Shown here one piece after another: positions 48,386 through 60,166 of a DNA stretch of 64,000 nt (position 1 is the stretch's first letter; every line of letters begins with the position of its first letter). The stretch comes from Dactylellina haptotyla (lineage: Eukaryota; Ascomycota; Orbiliomycetes; Orbiliales; Orbiliaceae). A program made the position numbers and the translations under genes. The DNA lies in assembly GCA_031310005.1 (NCBI GenBank), contig CM062383.1, positions 558,001 to 622,000 of the forward strand, read 5' to 3'. The notes under the pieces are model-generated. The model was given only the letters and a program-made list of their open reading frames with translations, made no database searches and was not told where the DNA came from.

Positions 48386-51300
48386 GACCTAGATTTATTA
48401 ATATTGTTAATTATACGATCAAATTTGCGAAGCAAAAGGAGAAGAACCAGCAGCATCGCCAACAATAAAGGAATAAGGGGAAAGAAAGCAGATATTGAAC
48501 GGTAACGGGTAAAAACACGGGATACACGTCGATGGAAAACAAAGGAAAGGATATATTACCGAAGCAGTGCGATTGAAAAGCGCCAGCATCTTTGCATTCC
48601 ATTTGATATGAATCAAAATTTTTGCTTCGCGGGAATAAGTCGGACAACTCACGCCACCGCTGGGCTTTCTCAGAAGGAAGGAAAAATTTTACAACCTTCT
48701 TCCCAAGTTCGATGACCTCAAATGCGCGCCAAATAAAATGGCGTGGCTAAGGAAGAGGGCGTGTAGACACGAGAAAAACTCGTAGATGGGGAGGATATAA
48801 GGGTAAATTGGGGGTAAGAAGATGTGAAATTTGATGCTTCGTTGTTTTGAACCTTGCATGGTTTCCCTGTGGCGCATAAAATGCCAGTTCTTAACGGGAC
48901 GAGCCAGAAAAGGAAGGGCCAGCTGGGCAAATTTGCAGGGGAAGGCGTGAAAACGGAAAGAAGAGACTTTTTGTGCAAACCACGGCTGATCAACGTAACC
49001 GGATGACCGTGCATCCTATTGGCTGGCGGAGCAGACACCGGACAAACGGCCAGCTTGTGGAATGCCGTCAAGAGAAAGAGAGAGAGAGAGAAGACGGAGA
49101 GAACAGGCGCGAGGAACGAATATTCCTGCGTGATCGAAAAGAAGCCACTGGTTCCAAGCGGTAGAGAGAGATACTTACTTGTGAGAGTTATTTTTTTGAG
49201 GAAAAAATAACCAAAAAAATCGAATTTTTAATCTGAAAGGAGTGTGTTGTCAGCATAATGTAATAGCGAAGAGAGTCGGTGAGCACGAGACTGGCAAGAC
49301 AATGGTGATACAAAAGGAAACGCCGTATGGAATATGGCAAACGTTTCACTATGGATTCGGAATAATATTTTGATACATCTCCACAGACTTGATAGGATAA
49401 TGGTGATGGGAATAGAAATGCTGAAGGGACGGAGAGGCAGGGACAGAATATTGCATCAGGGATAGGTAAACCAAGAATATGCATCTTCGGATGTCTTTGA
49501 TTACTCACATGCCGACAGCGTCAGGCGATTGGGAAAATCCGATCAGACAAGCCCGAGAGGATTTTATGATGCCTCAGAAGCGGGTGTATACCCTGTGCCA
49601 ATGAAGATGGAAAAGGGTGTTGATGGAGGTTAAAAGAAAGAAGAATGAGAGTTGGTGAAGGGAGTGGTTGGAGATGGGAAACGTATGACGAAGAGCGAAA
49701 ACGGAAAAGAGATTCAACGGCAACGAAGGCACCATAAATGCACCGGAGCAGAGGGGCGTCTTTCTTTTCACACTCGAGCTTACCAGGTGAGAAGCTCTGG
49801 TTTGAAGAGAATCCAACGATATCTCGTCGTGATGGATCGAGATTATGGAAATATGATAAATAACTGGGAGAAGGCTAATAATCGCCGTGCACAGGCTGAT
49901 ATATAAGGGATTGGATACCAGCGATTCCCCAGGTCTTCTGCATTCGGGCAAAATGCTCCCGACGATCAAAAGCCGCGATAAATGAAGAATATACCCACCT
50001 GAAAGGCAATAAGAAAGGGGAACAGAGAATAGGAAGAGTGGTGGTGATGAGGATGTTTTTTTTTTGATGGAGGATGAAATTTGAGGCGAATATCATGGCA
50101 GGAAACGCAGTGGAAAGGGTTGTAGACAGCGCAACGGAAGCCAGCAATCCCAACCGAACAGTTGGAAGAAACAATCCAGGAGCAATTTTAAAAGGTAAAA
50201 GACTTACTATTCTATCGGACTTTAATTTTTCAAAGCCACTTGAACGGGAGATAACAACGTTGCTGGTGTTGGTGATGTTGCCGTTGCAGGCGTTTTCATG
50301 TGTGGTGATGTTTTTGGGGTGTGAAAGGAAGCGGGAGAAAGAAAGGGAAGAAGAAAAGATGTGTGGTGGAACAATTCCAGGGTCCGCTCTCTCTAGCAGC
50401 GTAGCCAATTTCAACAACAGAACAGGAATTTGAAACGCTTATCTCCCAAAGCACCTGGCGGCAGATGGCTGACAGAGTCGATTCTAAGAAACAAAATTCA
50501 CAAGTCGTCTTCGTGTAAGGCTTCTCTCGGGGACTTTCGACGAGAGGAATAAATCTACGGCGGTGTTGATGCCGTCTCTTCGAACTTCCTAGTTTTGATA
50601 CTACGAGATATCGGAATTTTGGTCCAATAGGTACTATTTTAACCGGTGAGACTAATAGCTCTATATAATCTGAAAGATCTAATTTTATATATCTACAAAG
50701 ATGCATTCGAATGGTTCCGGATCTCTCGAGTGAAACGTTCAATATTCACATCTCTCCTTCAGAGCCGGTGAAAGAAAAGGGTGGAAGCTCAGACCCGGTC
50801 GTGGATTTGTTTCATAAGCGGCGAATATATTTCACAGGATACATCTTTTCGATACCTTCGGCCTCGATAAAGCCCTGGGTATACAAAGAAAGATAAAGAA
50901 TTGGGCATCAAAAGTTGCTGAAAACGCTGGCTGGGGTTTGAGAGATTCCACAGGGCATTTCGGCATTTCCATATACGTTCCTCCCCTAGGATGTCCGTTA
51001 CTTGTCCGATTCAGAGACTGTAGGTTCCAAGGTGGGTATCTTGCCGGATTGCAAGCTGGGTTTCTTTACCGCTGCGAGCGGATTCTCACGTTATCATGGG
51101 AAGTGGCTTCAAATTAGGGTTTGGCCTACAAATACAAGCCGTCACAGCCGCCTACCCAGCAGTTGATAACGGGCTAAAAGAAAACACACGCGTATACGGC
51201 GACAATAGGATTCGGTCTCTTCGAAGATGCTATGATTTGTAAGACGGACGTGATTTGTGAAGCAACATTTGATATTCTCCCCATCTCTCGTAGGAAGAAA

Positions 51301-52780
51301 TGCTTAAAACCTGTACCTTGGTGGACGGGAAGTACTCCTGAGCTGGGCTACGTATGTTGGATACCTCGTGCTTCTGTCCAATGAGAAGGCCGGAGGGTCG
51401 GCCTACAACACACCTGCTGCATCCTGCCAAATTTAAAGAATTTTCATGCAGATGCATGACAGAGCAAACGGCGGAGAAGAGTAAAACTCAGAGCCTTGAG
51501 CGCAGGTGCTCTTTTGCTATTGCTTCCTCGGTGCTCTTTTGCCTTGGAAGACTACACAAAGTTCAAAATGAATAAAATAATAATAATGACAATAATAAAA
51601 TATTTTTCTCAATAAATATGCTGCAATGTAGTCAAACAACACTCTGCGGAATCCTATTCATGTGTCAGTGGTACGTAGTCAGAACTTAGAAGCACTAGAT
51701 CGGTTCAAGTAAAAATTTTAAAAATTAGAATGAGGAAGTTATCGATGAATAACTCGCGATGACTGACGCGTTAGCCAGCTGGTCAGGCCTGAGATACCAA
51801 AGTCGTCCCATCGACTAATTGGCCAATAACGTGGACGTAAAGATTCTTGCGTTTTGTGCCATCCGGCAGCCAAGATCCCTACACGCCGTACAAAACTCGA
51901 CAAGGCTAATAATCACTGATATCAAATTCGGCTCCAGTTTGGGTCCCGCAAGATTAAAACATACACACCAATATTGGCAATATCTTTCAGATTCGATGAG
52001 CTGAAGATGTGCAGTTCAGGTGGACGCTGTTCATGATAGCATCACCGAGCAAATACTCGCCCAGACTCCGGGTTTCATGATATCCGAACAAGCCATGCAA
52101 CATGGAGAAAAAATACAGTATGAACCATACTTATTCATCAACCTCAAGTATTCGGCCCTCGATCATTCCGACGGACCGGGACGGTTGACAAAAGCAGACC
52201 AACGAGGGAACTCCCCAGCCTCCTCCCCAAGCGAGCGTCTATACCCGATCTTTGCCCCTGGCCTTCGAAGCCTTCCCTTCGAGTCATAACTGCACCGCTC
52301 CTCCTCCCTCTGATACTGTGTCATGCACCCCCCATCGTTTGCAGCAGCAGCTGTGCGACAGTCCGGCCGGTCTGATTGAGTCACTGGCAAGGGCCCAAAT
52401 TGCGGTGGGAGCGAGTGTGTGGGTGGAAACGGGTCTAGCGCAGACGGCGGGGAAGAAGAAAAAACGAAAATTGGGGAGCCGGGCTCTGAGAATTCTTTGC
52501 TAAGCAGGCAGGCCAACCTTAATCTGACCGCCCCGAAGAATTCGAATCGCACGGAAAGTCTTATATAAGATATTCTGACCGGCCTCGTCGCTCTCTTCTC
52601 GATCCCCAGTTCTTTTTATTCCTTCTCTCTTATCGTTGTCGATATCTTCCAGTTGGTCGTTCTCTGCGCAGCACCACAAAAAGTACCCGCTTTTAACCAC
52701 ATCTCAACTCTCCGCTACCCCTCCAAACAACCTCACTCGAACCTCATCTCAACCCGTCCAATCAGCCTTCAGCAGTCACA
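48386..52780. other. 4.4-kb intergenic region between divergent genes
   Basis: The AT-hook-like gene (minus) and TIF6 (plus) are divergent across this region. A GA repeat is at 49075-49092. Minus-strand frames at 49574-49969 and 49875-50417 have no domain pattern. The interval 51.3-52.1 kb is AT-rich. The final 250 bases are C/T-rich, typical of a fungal leader before TIF6. Confidence 0.5.
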
Positions 52781-53867
52781 ATGGCCGTCCGCGCGCAAGT
52801 ACGTTCGATCCCCGGTCAATATGCCTTCATTACCATCATTTCATGACGTGCTAACGCTCTCTCACAGTTTGAAAACTCCAACGAGTACGACTCCCACACC
52901 CCGCTTCCACCCCCTCATCTGCCCCTCCATCGAATCACAGCAGGACTGACAGGGCTTCTTATAGGGTCGGCGTCTTCGCCACATTGACCAATTCATATGC
53001 TCTAGTAGCTATCGGTGGTTCCGAGAACTTTTACAGGTACGAGCCAAGGATCGGGCATGGCGGGGTAATGAAGAGAAGGGGCGGTCATCTGTGCCTCCTC
53101 CTCCAGGACTGCCGCACCGCCGCCTCTCTATCACCGCTCCAATCACATGGACTAACACGATCCGGTGCAGTGTCTTCGAAGCTGAACTGGCAGACGTCAT
53201 TCCTGTCGTTCACACCACCATTGCCGGCACAAGAATCATCGGCCGGTTAACAGCAGGGTATGCATCCACCCTACTCTACCTAATCCAACCCGGCCAACAC
53301 TAACCAAAACCGTCATCCAGAAACCGCAAAGGTCTTCTCCTCCCAACCTCCACCACAGACCAGGAGCTCCAGCACCTCCGTAACTCCATCCCGGACAGCG
53401 TCAAAATACAACGTATCGAAGAACGTCTCTCCGCTCTCGGCAACGTCATCTGCTGCAATGACCATGTCGCCCTCGTACACCCAGACATCGAACGCGAAAC
53501 CGAGGAATTGGTCGCCGATGTTCTCGGCGTCGAGGTGTTCAGACAAACAATCGCAGACAACGTGCTGACAGGTAGCTACTGCGCGCTGAGTAACCAAGGT
53601 GGAATCGTCCATCCGCAGACGAGTATACAAGACCAAGACGAATTGAGCAGCTTGTTGCAAGTTCCACTCGTAGCTGGCAGCATAAACCGCGGAAGCGCCG
53701 TCGTCGGTGCCGGTATGGTCGTCAACGACTGGATGGCCGTCACAGGTCTCGACACGACCGCCACAGAATTGTCCGTCGTCGAATCGGTATTCAGACTAGG
53801 CGAGGGCCAGGCACCACAGAACGTTCAGACTACGCTCAAGGACAGTTTGGTCGAGAGTTTCTACTGA
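52781..53867 (+). CDS. TIF6: eukaryotic translation initiation factor 6
   Basis: Five exons (52781-52798, 52868-52884, 52965-53036, 53171-53257, 53321-53867) give 246 residues, the standard eIF6 length. eIF6 is needed for 60S subunit biogenesis and keeps 60S from joining 40S until released by the Sdo1 and Ria1 GTPase pathway. The start MAVRAQFENSNEVGVF and [30 protein letters not shown], the GLLLP segment and VGVF-like repeats form the five-fold pentein array; the end reads [10 protein letters not shown]. Two very short exons (18 and 17 nt) begin the gene, so the start is only found by splicing. All introns are 63-134 nt with GTACG or GTATG donors. Confidence 0.97.
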
Positions 53868-54997
53868 ACAGTCTAACAAAACAAAACAAAAAACCACCCA
53901 CCAAAAAAAATCTATAAACATCAGAGGAGAGGTGGTCTGAAAGACACCAAAGATTTCTTGTCGACACACATAAACACTGGCTGCACGCCTTTTAACCTCG
54001 AATCGGTCATATAGACCGAAAATCTAGAGCTAAATAAACGACTTCTCACTAAATCCTACATTTCATACCACTAGGACACCCCGAGGGATATTGATGATGA
54101 TACGAAGACTATGAGGGGAATTAGAATCTGGTTTCTTCGAAGAAGAACAGAGGAAGATGTATTATAACTTTCTTTCTTTCCTTTTTTGGACACACACTCT
54201 CTCTTTCTATTTTGTTCTCTTTCTTCCACGAATGATTTGATATCTAGATAGACATGAATTCAAGGCCATTTTGGCAACATCTTCCTCATTTGCTTGCCGT
54301 TGAAACGAAGTAATTATTTCCGCAATGACAACCTGATAGCACGTGCATAGAGAACCTATAAAGTTATTTGTAAAACAAATACAGTAAAACAGCCCGGTAA
54401 TATACAAGATAGATTATCTAGCCCTTTGTCACACCATCGCGTAGTCCGGAGTGATTAGCTTCTTAAATTGTTTGTATCTTGACTCTCCAACATACCTATG
54501 TAAAGTTAGCTCAAGGATTTCAGTATGCTATTTTGAGGAGTGTCATATTCGTATATTTACCAATTCGCGAAGATACACCCCATATTCAGACCCGAAATCC
54601 GAGTTTGCAGAAATATAACCCTGCCATGATCAAATATGAACTTGCACTACATTTACCCTCCAATTCACTACCCCACTATCCCATCTGATAGAGAAGAGAG
54701 CATATGCATTGCATACTTGTTCGAATATATTAAATGCATGCATGAAAAATCAATGGCTATCCTCAAAGACAAATTTAGCATACAAAATACTCAACTCGTG
54801 CGGACGTGCTGTAGAGTCCTATAAATTTCTTACCCAATTTAATCCGACCCACCCCTCCATCTCATACTTCCTATCATCCATCCCACGCACAATCACTACA
54901 TCCATCTAAAACCGTAGATCCAGATCCCCACGAAAATAACATCTAAAATATTCACCCTCTATAACACGCAAAGCCACAAATAAATAACCTAGAAACA
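53868..54997. other. AT-rich region before the Cys-rich array
   Basis: TIF6 3' UTR followed by AT-rich DNA. Open frames here (for example 54479-54688) have no recognisable content. The last 40 bases include TATAACAC at 54960-54967, about 30 bases before the first array gene. Confidence 0.5.
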
Positions 54998-55138
54998 ATG
55001 TGCCAGTTAACCGAAGTCTTCTGCGGCGGCTGTCAAGCCAAGTTGATCGATCACCACGAAGAATGCGCTGACCCGGTAAACTGCAAACGCACTGAACGGT
55101 TCGTAGAAATGGTGCCAGGTTGTCAATACTGTTTGTAA
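54998..55138 (+). CDS. MC-type small Cys-rich protein, array copy 1
   Basis: This 46-residue protein is too short for usual ORF cut-offs. Its spacing is M-C-x6-C-x2-C-x10-C-x5-C-x12-C-x2-C-L-stop, identical in every interval to copies 2 and 5. It ends one residue after the last Cys, so it represents the minimal core of the family. Seven Cys, six of them in three pairs (C-x2-C, C-x5-C, C-x2-C), suggest one or two bound zinc ions; it has no signal peptide and is probably intracellular. TATAACAC lies just upstream at 54960. Function unknown. Confidence 0.65.
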   Translation: MCQLTEVFCGGCQAKLIDHHEECADPVNCKRTERFVEMVPGCQYCL

Positions 55139-55584
55139 ACTGTAGAAACGAAAAAATTGACGGGGGTTCGTATCGTAAATTTGTTGCTATTTCGTTTGGA
55201 AGATGGAAGGTAGACGCAATGAAGTGATAGCCCTTTTGAGAGTTAATTAAGTGGGATATCTGTCAGAGAGTAGATAATATCTGCCTTAGACCAGAATAGA
55301 TGTATTGATTTTCAGGAATTCGCTTCAAGTTTGTGTTTCTTCGTAAATTCGTCGGAATATTTGTATTCAAATCCAAAATATATACCGTATCCACAAGTGA
55401 ACACTTTAATCCTTCTATCTTCCAATCCAAAGACATCGATCTAGAAAGTGACCATCCAAACATCCTAGAATACAATCTCTCCAATCTTTCACCCTTGAGC
55501 ACCATCATATCATCAAAGGAATCCTTCTCAGAAAAGAAAACACTAAAGATACCTCCTAGAACTCATTGTAAACATCATCTCACA

Positions 55585-55761
55585 ATGTGCATTCAATACA
55601 TCAACAAGTGTACCTTCTGCGGAGCAAGAAAACTCGGACACTCCGCTCTATGCTTTTCTTATGCAACTTGTACAACTATCACTGAAGGCACGGAATTGGT
55701 TTCCGCCTGTCCATCTTGCCCTCCCTTCCCAGCCGGAAACCATCAGGTCTTTAGATTTTAA
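55585..55761 (+). CDS. MC-type small Cys-rich protein, array copy 2
   Basis: This 58-residue protein starts at the ATG at 55585; the frame is open further upstream but without an ATG in a sensible position, and the MC start matches the other copies. Spacing is M-C-x6-C-x2-C-x10-C-x5-C-x12-C-x2-C, the same as copies 1 and 5, with an added tail PPFPAGNHQVFRF. After the second Cys pair it has C-G-A, as in copy 3. Sequence between the Cys is otherwise very different from its neighbours, so the copies are old or under diversifying change. Likely metal-binding; function unknown. Confidence 0.7.
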   Translation: MCIQYINKCTFCGARKLGHSALCFSYATCTTITEGTELVSACPSCPPFPAGNHQVFRF

Positions 55762-56244
55762 GAGGGAAGCATCAAATTGGAAAGATCAGGGTAATCGTTT
55801 GTGATGGGTTCCGGGGCAATCACGGGGGAATATATTTAAACTAGGGGAATTATTGGTACTATTATCGCTAGTTAGCATATGTTGGTGCGATTCCTTCAGA
55901 TATATCTAGATATGGAATCAAAATATTGTCCTGAACAACCGATATTCATTATTGTAACCCAAGTACTATATTCCTAATGCCCTAGATCTTTAACATTCCT
56001 ATACACCGAACTCAATAGCATTAGCCACACAATATAACCTCTCGAAACAAAAATATAGTACCTCAGTGCGGATGAAACCAATTTCCTGATATTATGATTC
56101 TATCATCATAAGTTACTCGTGAGGATTAACACGAGCCAGACTAATAATATACACCCCGCACCTGCCACCATACCTCCCATCCACTTTATAACACACACTC
56201 CCGCGTAATCAAACCTCCTAAAAACACCCCATCGACAAAGAACC

Positions 56245-56496
56245 ATGTGTTTTCCGTACTCATTCATCTGCCCTCAATGCGGCGCCCACAAGGATCAAAA
56301 CTTCGGGCATTGTCCAAGCTACCCGAACTGCGAGATCATTGCATGCATTGACTGCGGTTATTGTGGAGATGTAAGCCGTAGTTACGAAAGTGGTAACGAA
56401 AGTCTTACCCTCTCGAGATTGAATATCCAGGACGATAAACCAATGGGATCTCAGATATCTAAATCCAAAAGCGGGGTTAAGGGAAGGGTTAAATAG
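56245..56496 (+). CDS. MC-type small Cys-rich protein, array copy 3
   Basis: This 83-residue protein keeps M-C-x6-C-x2-C-x10-C-x5-C, then differs: the next interval reads E-I-I-A-C-I-D-C-G-Y-C, giving C-x7-C-x2-C with one additional Cys inside. The tail of about 37 residues is polar and basic at the end (KSKSGVKGRVK). C-P-Q-C-G and C-P-S-Y-P-N-C look like zinc-ribbon knuckles. TATAACACAC lies at 56187-56196 and resembles the element before copy 1. Function unknown. Confidence 0.7.
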   Translation: MCFPYSFICPQCGAHKDQNFGHCPSYPNCEIIACIDCGYCGDVSRSYESGNESLTLSRLNIQDDKPMGSQISKSKSGVKGRVK

Positions 56497-57006
56497 GGTG
56501 TAGCTATGGTATTCCCTCTGGTATAATATAGGACCCAGGGCTTATGGAATGATGAAAACTTTCCCGAGATAAAGTCGAGAGTTAGCTAGCCATATGTACG
56601 ATGAACATACTTATATTGCACTATAAATGCCGTATATCAGACGCCAGTCCATCGATTCAGAAGTTTTCCTAAAAACAGGTCACCATCGCTTAATATTCAA
56701 AAACGAAGTTGCTTGCTTGAGGAGCAGATACCTATAGTATCACACCTACATGAATTGTTATACATGGCTTGAACCTATGATATCGTATGTATTTATAATT
56801 ACAATCTAACAATTTCAAAACAAAGACTGTATAAAATTCAAGGAGATGAGAAAATGATGACCTTTAGTATATCAGGATCGATATCAAACTAAATCTGAAA
56901 ACATTTACAAGCATCAATCCCCTAGATACCAAGTCCTTAGAATTTCCAATTACCAACCCAATTACCAACCCATACGCAATCCAAATATCCAACAAAACAA
57001 CAAAAG

Positions 57007-57204
57007 ATGTGTAGCAAGATCACCTCTGAGTGCGACAATTGCGGAACTGAGCAAATAGATGTAGATTGCGGTGCTCCAAACTGTCAATTCGACGCCCGCG
57101 TGTACATTGAAAGAGATTCTTGTGGTAAATGCGGGGGCGACGGACTCGAAATTATTATTCGCAAGACAAATGATCCCGATGTAGTTTACGAATTTAACTA
57201 CTAG
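57007..57204 (+). CDS. MC-type small Cys-rich protein, array copy 4
   Basis: This 65-residue protein starts MCSK, as does copy 5. Spacing is M-C-x6-C-x2-C-x8-C-x4-C-x12-C-x2-C, slightly shorter in the middle than copies 1, 2 and 5. The paired C-D-N-C-G and C-G-K-C-G-G-D-G knuckles are typical of zinc ribbons. The tail is acidic and ends E-F-N-Y. Upstream there is a direct repeat of AATTACCAACCC (56946-56969). Function unknown. Confidence 0.7.
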   Translation: MCSKITSECDNCGTEQIDVDCGAPNCQFDARVYIERDSCGKCGGDGLEIIIRKTNDPDVVYEFNY

Positions 57205-57581
57205 AGTTGCGTACAGAACTACTTTATACTCAATCTATGTACCTAAATCCTTCGTTTCTATTTCTAAAGAGAGCTGGCTCCTAGATTCTCATTTCTGGCA
57301 CATCCTTGGGGCATTTCTAATCGCAAGACCTGAATCTGCCACCAAATTCAAATATGAACAGGACTCAGTGACGTTTGAGAACCGCGATATGTTGCTCTCT
57401 AAACGATTATCAAATGCAACGGGGACCTTGATCTAAATTTGTGATTGATGAATACAGCCCTTTGCCATTCAGATATTCTTTATTCCTGTCGTGCTTCATC
57501 AGATCAAAGTTCACAACAAGAGCGTCACTTCTACCAAAGCCTCACGTCCCTAGAAAAGTATTCAAATACCAGGACACCAAT

Positions 57582-57815
57582 ATGTGTTCCAAAACACTCC
57601 TTACCTGTCAAAACTGTAAATACGTAGACACCATCGAACTTATATCCTGTGAAGTATACCCAGGCTGCAGGACCCATTATGAATACAGAAAGGAAGCCAA
57701 AACCTGCCAGTATTGCACTACTCCCGGCTCTAACTCTGGTAAAGACACAATGCCGCTATCGAAGGGTTTCATGGAACTTCAAAAAGCCATTTGGGCACTC
57801 AAAAAGAGTAGTTGA
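57582..57815 (+). CDS. MC-type small Cys-rich protein, array copy 5
   Basis: The ATG at 57582 gives 77 residues; upstream in-frame sequence from 57441 is open but does not look coding and would hide the MC start. Spacing is M-C-x6-C-x2-C-x10-C-x5-C-x12-C-x2-C, the same as copies 1 and 2. The last knuckle C-Q-Y-C is shared with copy 1, and the start MCSK with copy 4. The 31-residue tail includes a helix-like MELQKAIWALKKSS end. Function unknown. Confidence 0.7.
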   Translation: MCSKTLLTCQNCKYVDTIELISCEVYPGCRTHYEYRKEAKTCQYCTTPGSNSGKDTMPLSKGFMELQKAIWALKKSS

Positions 57816-58019
57816 GGTGCACATTTTATGAATAGAAAGACAATGATATACGTGTCCCCGTTGTAATATCACGATATCGTATTTCATCTTTCGGCGTTCC
57901 GTGTAGTCTGGTAGATGGCAATACTAATCGAATTCGGTATACAATATGATATTTAATAAGAAGGAAGCTGTTGAAGAATCCCACTATATAAGCCATGCTT
58001 CTATGAATACGTATCAAGG

Positions 58020-58300
58020 ATGTGTTCAAGTTAAAGTCCAAGGACCGACTTCAACCCTTCATCCTCTGCGAAACCTGTAACGACACCGCCGTATTTCCTT
58101 GCGTCTTCTTCGGAAACCGGTACGTTTCCTTCACGGACCACAATTCGAGCGTACATTCCTGCTGCGGTGGCTGCTTCGACTTCTGTAGTATGCGAAAAAG
58201 AATGTCAGTGTCTTGCTGTGCAAATTTGGGTTCAAGAAAGGGTATTCAAAATGCTCGAGAAAGTTATAAGGAAAGAGAGCAGGTAGAAAATAGACTATGA
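58020..58300 (+). pseudogene. frameshifted sixth member of the MC Cys-rich array
   Basis: The sequence begins ATG TGT TCA AGT TAA: an MC start like copies 4 and 5 but stopped after four codons. The +2 frame from 58022 then stays open to 58300 and contains C-E-T-C, a Cys seven residues later, and C-C-G-G-C, comparable to the first and last knuckles of the intact copies. The Cys expected five residues after the third is Arg. The tail is basic. The simplest reading is a decayed paralogue with a frameshift near codon 4. A start in another upstream exon is possible but not seen. Confidence 0.45.
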
Positions 58301-60166
58301 AGTAGAACGCTGAAGCAGGACGCTGAAGCAGGATAGCAGGTGACAAGAACGTATGCAGCGAAAGATTGCCCGCTGACTTCTTGGAGAAATGAAAAGAAAT
58401 CAAAGACATGAAGTTTTCAAAGCGGACGTCCTCGATTCACGAGGAAACCCCCAACTCCGAAATCATCAAAATCCCACATGCTAAAGGTTCATCATATCGA
58501 GCTGGCTGAAATCCCAAAATCTCACGCCAAACCGTGTGATCAAACTATCACACCGCATGAAAAGAAAAATGCACAGCAAATTCACACAAAATAGTCCACC
58601 TTGTGATCAGAGAAAACCAAGACATCAAAAGAGGAAGATCGCGATGCTTAAACACCGGAGTTGGGAAGACGCCTTCCAACTATCAGCCTGTCTCGTTTGG
58701 ATAAAGCACAGCTAAAGCCCGAGATAGCTTAAATTGTCTCGGAAGTCTGAGCTCTCGAGTTTCAAGGATCACAGAAATTCCAGACCAGAAACAAGCAAAG
58801 CAGGGTTAGGAATGTTGCCGGAATACCCTGTTTCTCCGCTCTTCCCAAGCCAAAAAGTAATATATACCAATTGGATTGAAGCTCTTCGTCAGAAATGAAG
58901 GAATTTTTCCAAACGATCATGTGCCATGACTGCTCTGAGGGCTTTTGCTTTCTCTCCCAGCGTCATGAATCGCTAATCTCCCCGGAATTATTCCAGCCCA
59001 GCCTATAGTCCCTTCCCACGGATTCATCCCTCGCAGCCCTCCAATAGACGCCCAACAAAAAGGCTTCGAAAATTCTCCAGAAATCCCGACAGCCTGGGTA
59101 GGTCTAACCTCGATATGGGAGGATTGAATGAAAAAAAATATGCATCATGTCCACATGAACAGTAAACAGGGCCCTGGTTTGTAGAATGTGGAGATCGCGA
59201 ACAAAGACCACCACCACCAACCACTATCACTCTCCTTTGGGTGTTGCGGACTTTCGCGCCCACCAGCCAGGAAAGGGCATCATACGGAAACCTCCCAAAG
59301 CAAAGGAGGGGTCCGATCACGGCACCCGACCGAAAACCTGCTTCTCTCGCCCACCATCAACAAAGGGCACGGCGCCTAGCAACCAAGTGGAGACCTGGCC
59401 GTCCGAAGTTCTCGAATGAAAGCCCGCAGATTTGAAGAATCAGAGACATACGCAGCAACCCACCGCCGAAAGAAGAGAGCCCTCGCCATGGGGGAACAGT
59501 GTGGATCACGCGAACCACCAAAAAAAGACGCCGGATTTCGAAATGCTGGTGGCACACCCAGAAAAGGAAGACAGACCATCCCTGCAGCTTGCATATTCGC
59601 TAGCTTTGGTGTTTCTCTTTGACTTTTATGAAAAAGCCTGGTGTTGAGATGGCAAAAAAGAAGGCTCGCGAAAGCATTCCAACCTTAGTTGGTACTTAGC
59701 CGAAGGTGGTACTAAAAAAACGACCATGCAACCAACCCACCTGGTTTCGATGGGATGGGGTCCTGGCAACCCCAGATTTCTGCGTGTGGTGAAAGACCTT
59801 TTTTTTGCGACAAATGTAACGTAGATGTCTACCAGAAATATAATAAATCTGATGGCGGCGCAGCTAGCCTCCTTGCAGGGTGGTCATATTTCTAACTCCG
59901 CTGAGCAAATTTCCTTTACCCGCAGGAAGTATTCCTTTCGAGAAATTTCCCAACAAAAAAGGATATCCATAATTGAAGAAAAGTATATTTTTAAGGCTGT
60001 CTCGCGTAGTCGGTGTCCACCGCTCGGAAAACTCCAGAATGGCACTGCGATCCGAAATACGATGATTTCGGTATATCTCTTTTTGCCCCGCCGTCGCCGC
60101 CGCCCGTCGAATATCAAACGGTGATCAAAGGAGAGGGTCCTGAAGAAAGAAAGTAACTGAGCCTAC
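58301..60166. other. region beyond the array; probable place of the UTR4 last exon
   Basis: No complete gene is supported. An ATG at 58919 opens a 29-codon frame starting MCHDC that echoes the array proteins but lacks the remaining Cys pattern. On the minus strand this interval must hold the missing C-terminal exon of UTR4 if that gene is intact. One candidate acceptor at about 59616 leads into a frame with Q-A-A-G-M, reminiscent of the A-x-x-A-G-M helix of E1, but the following residues do not match the family. Fifteen-base-scale A and T runs occur throughout. Confidence 0.35.

Noticed and set aside
49574-50417. Minus-strand frames of 131 and 180 codons
   Set aside because: They read as hydrophobic/Ser-rich noise from C/T-rich DNA; no signal peptide, domain or conserved pattern.
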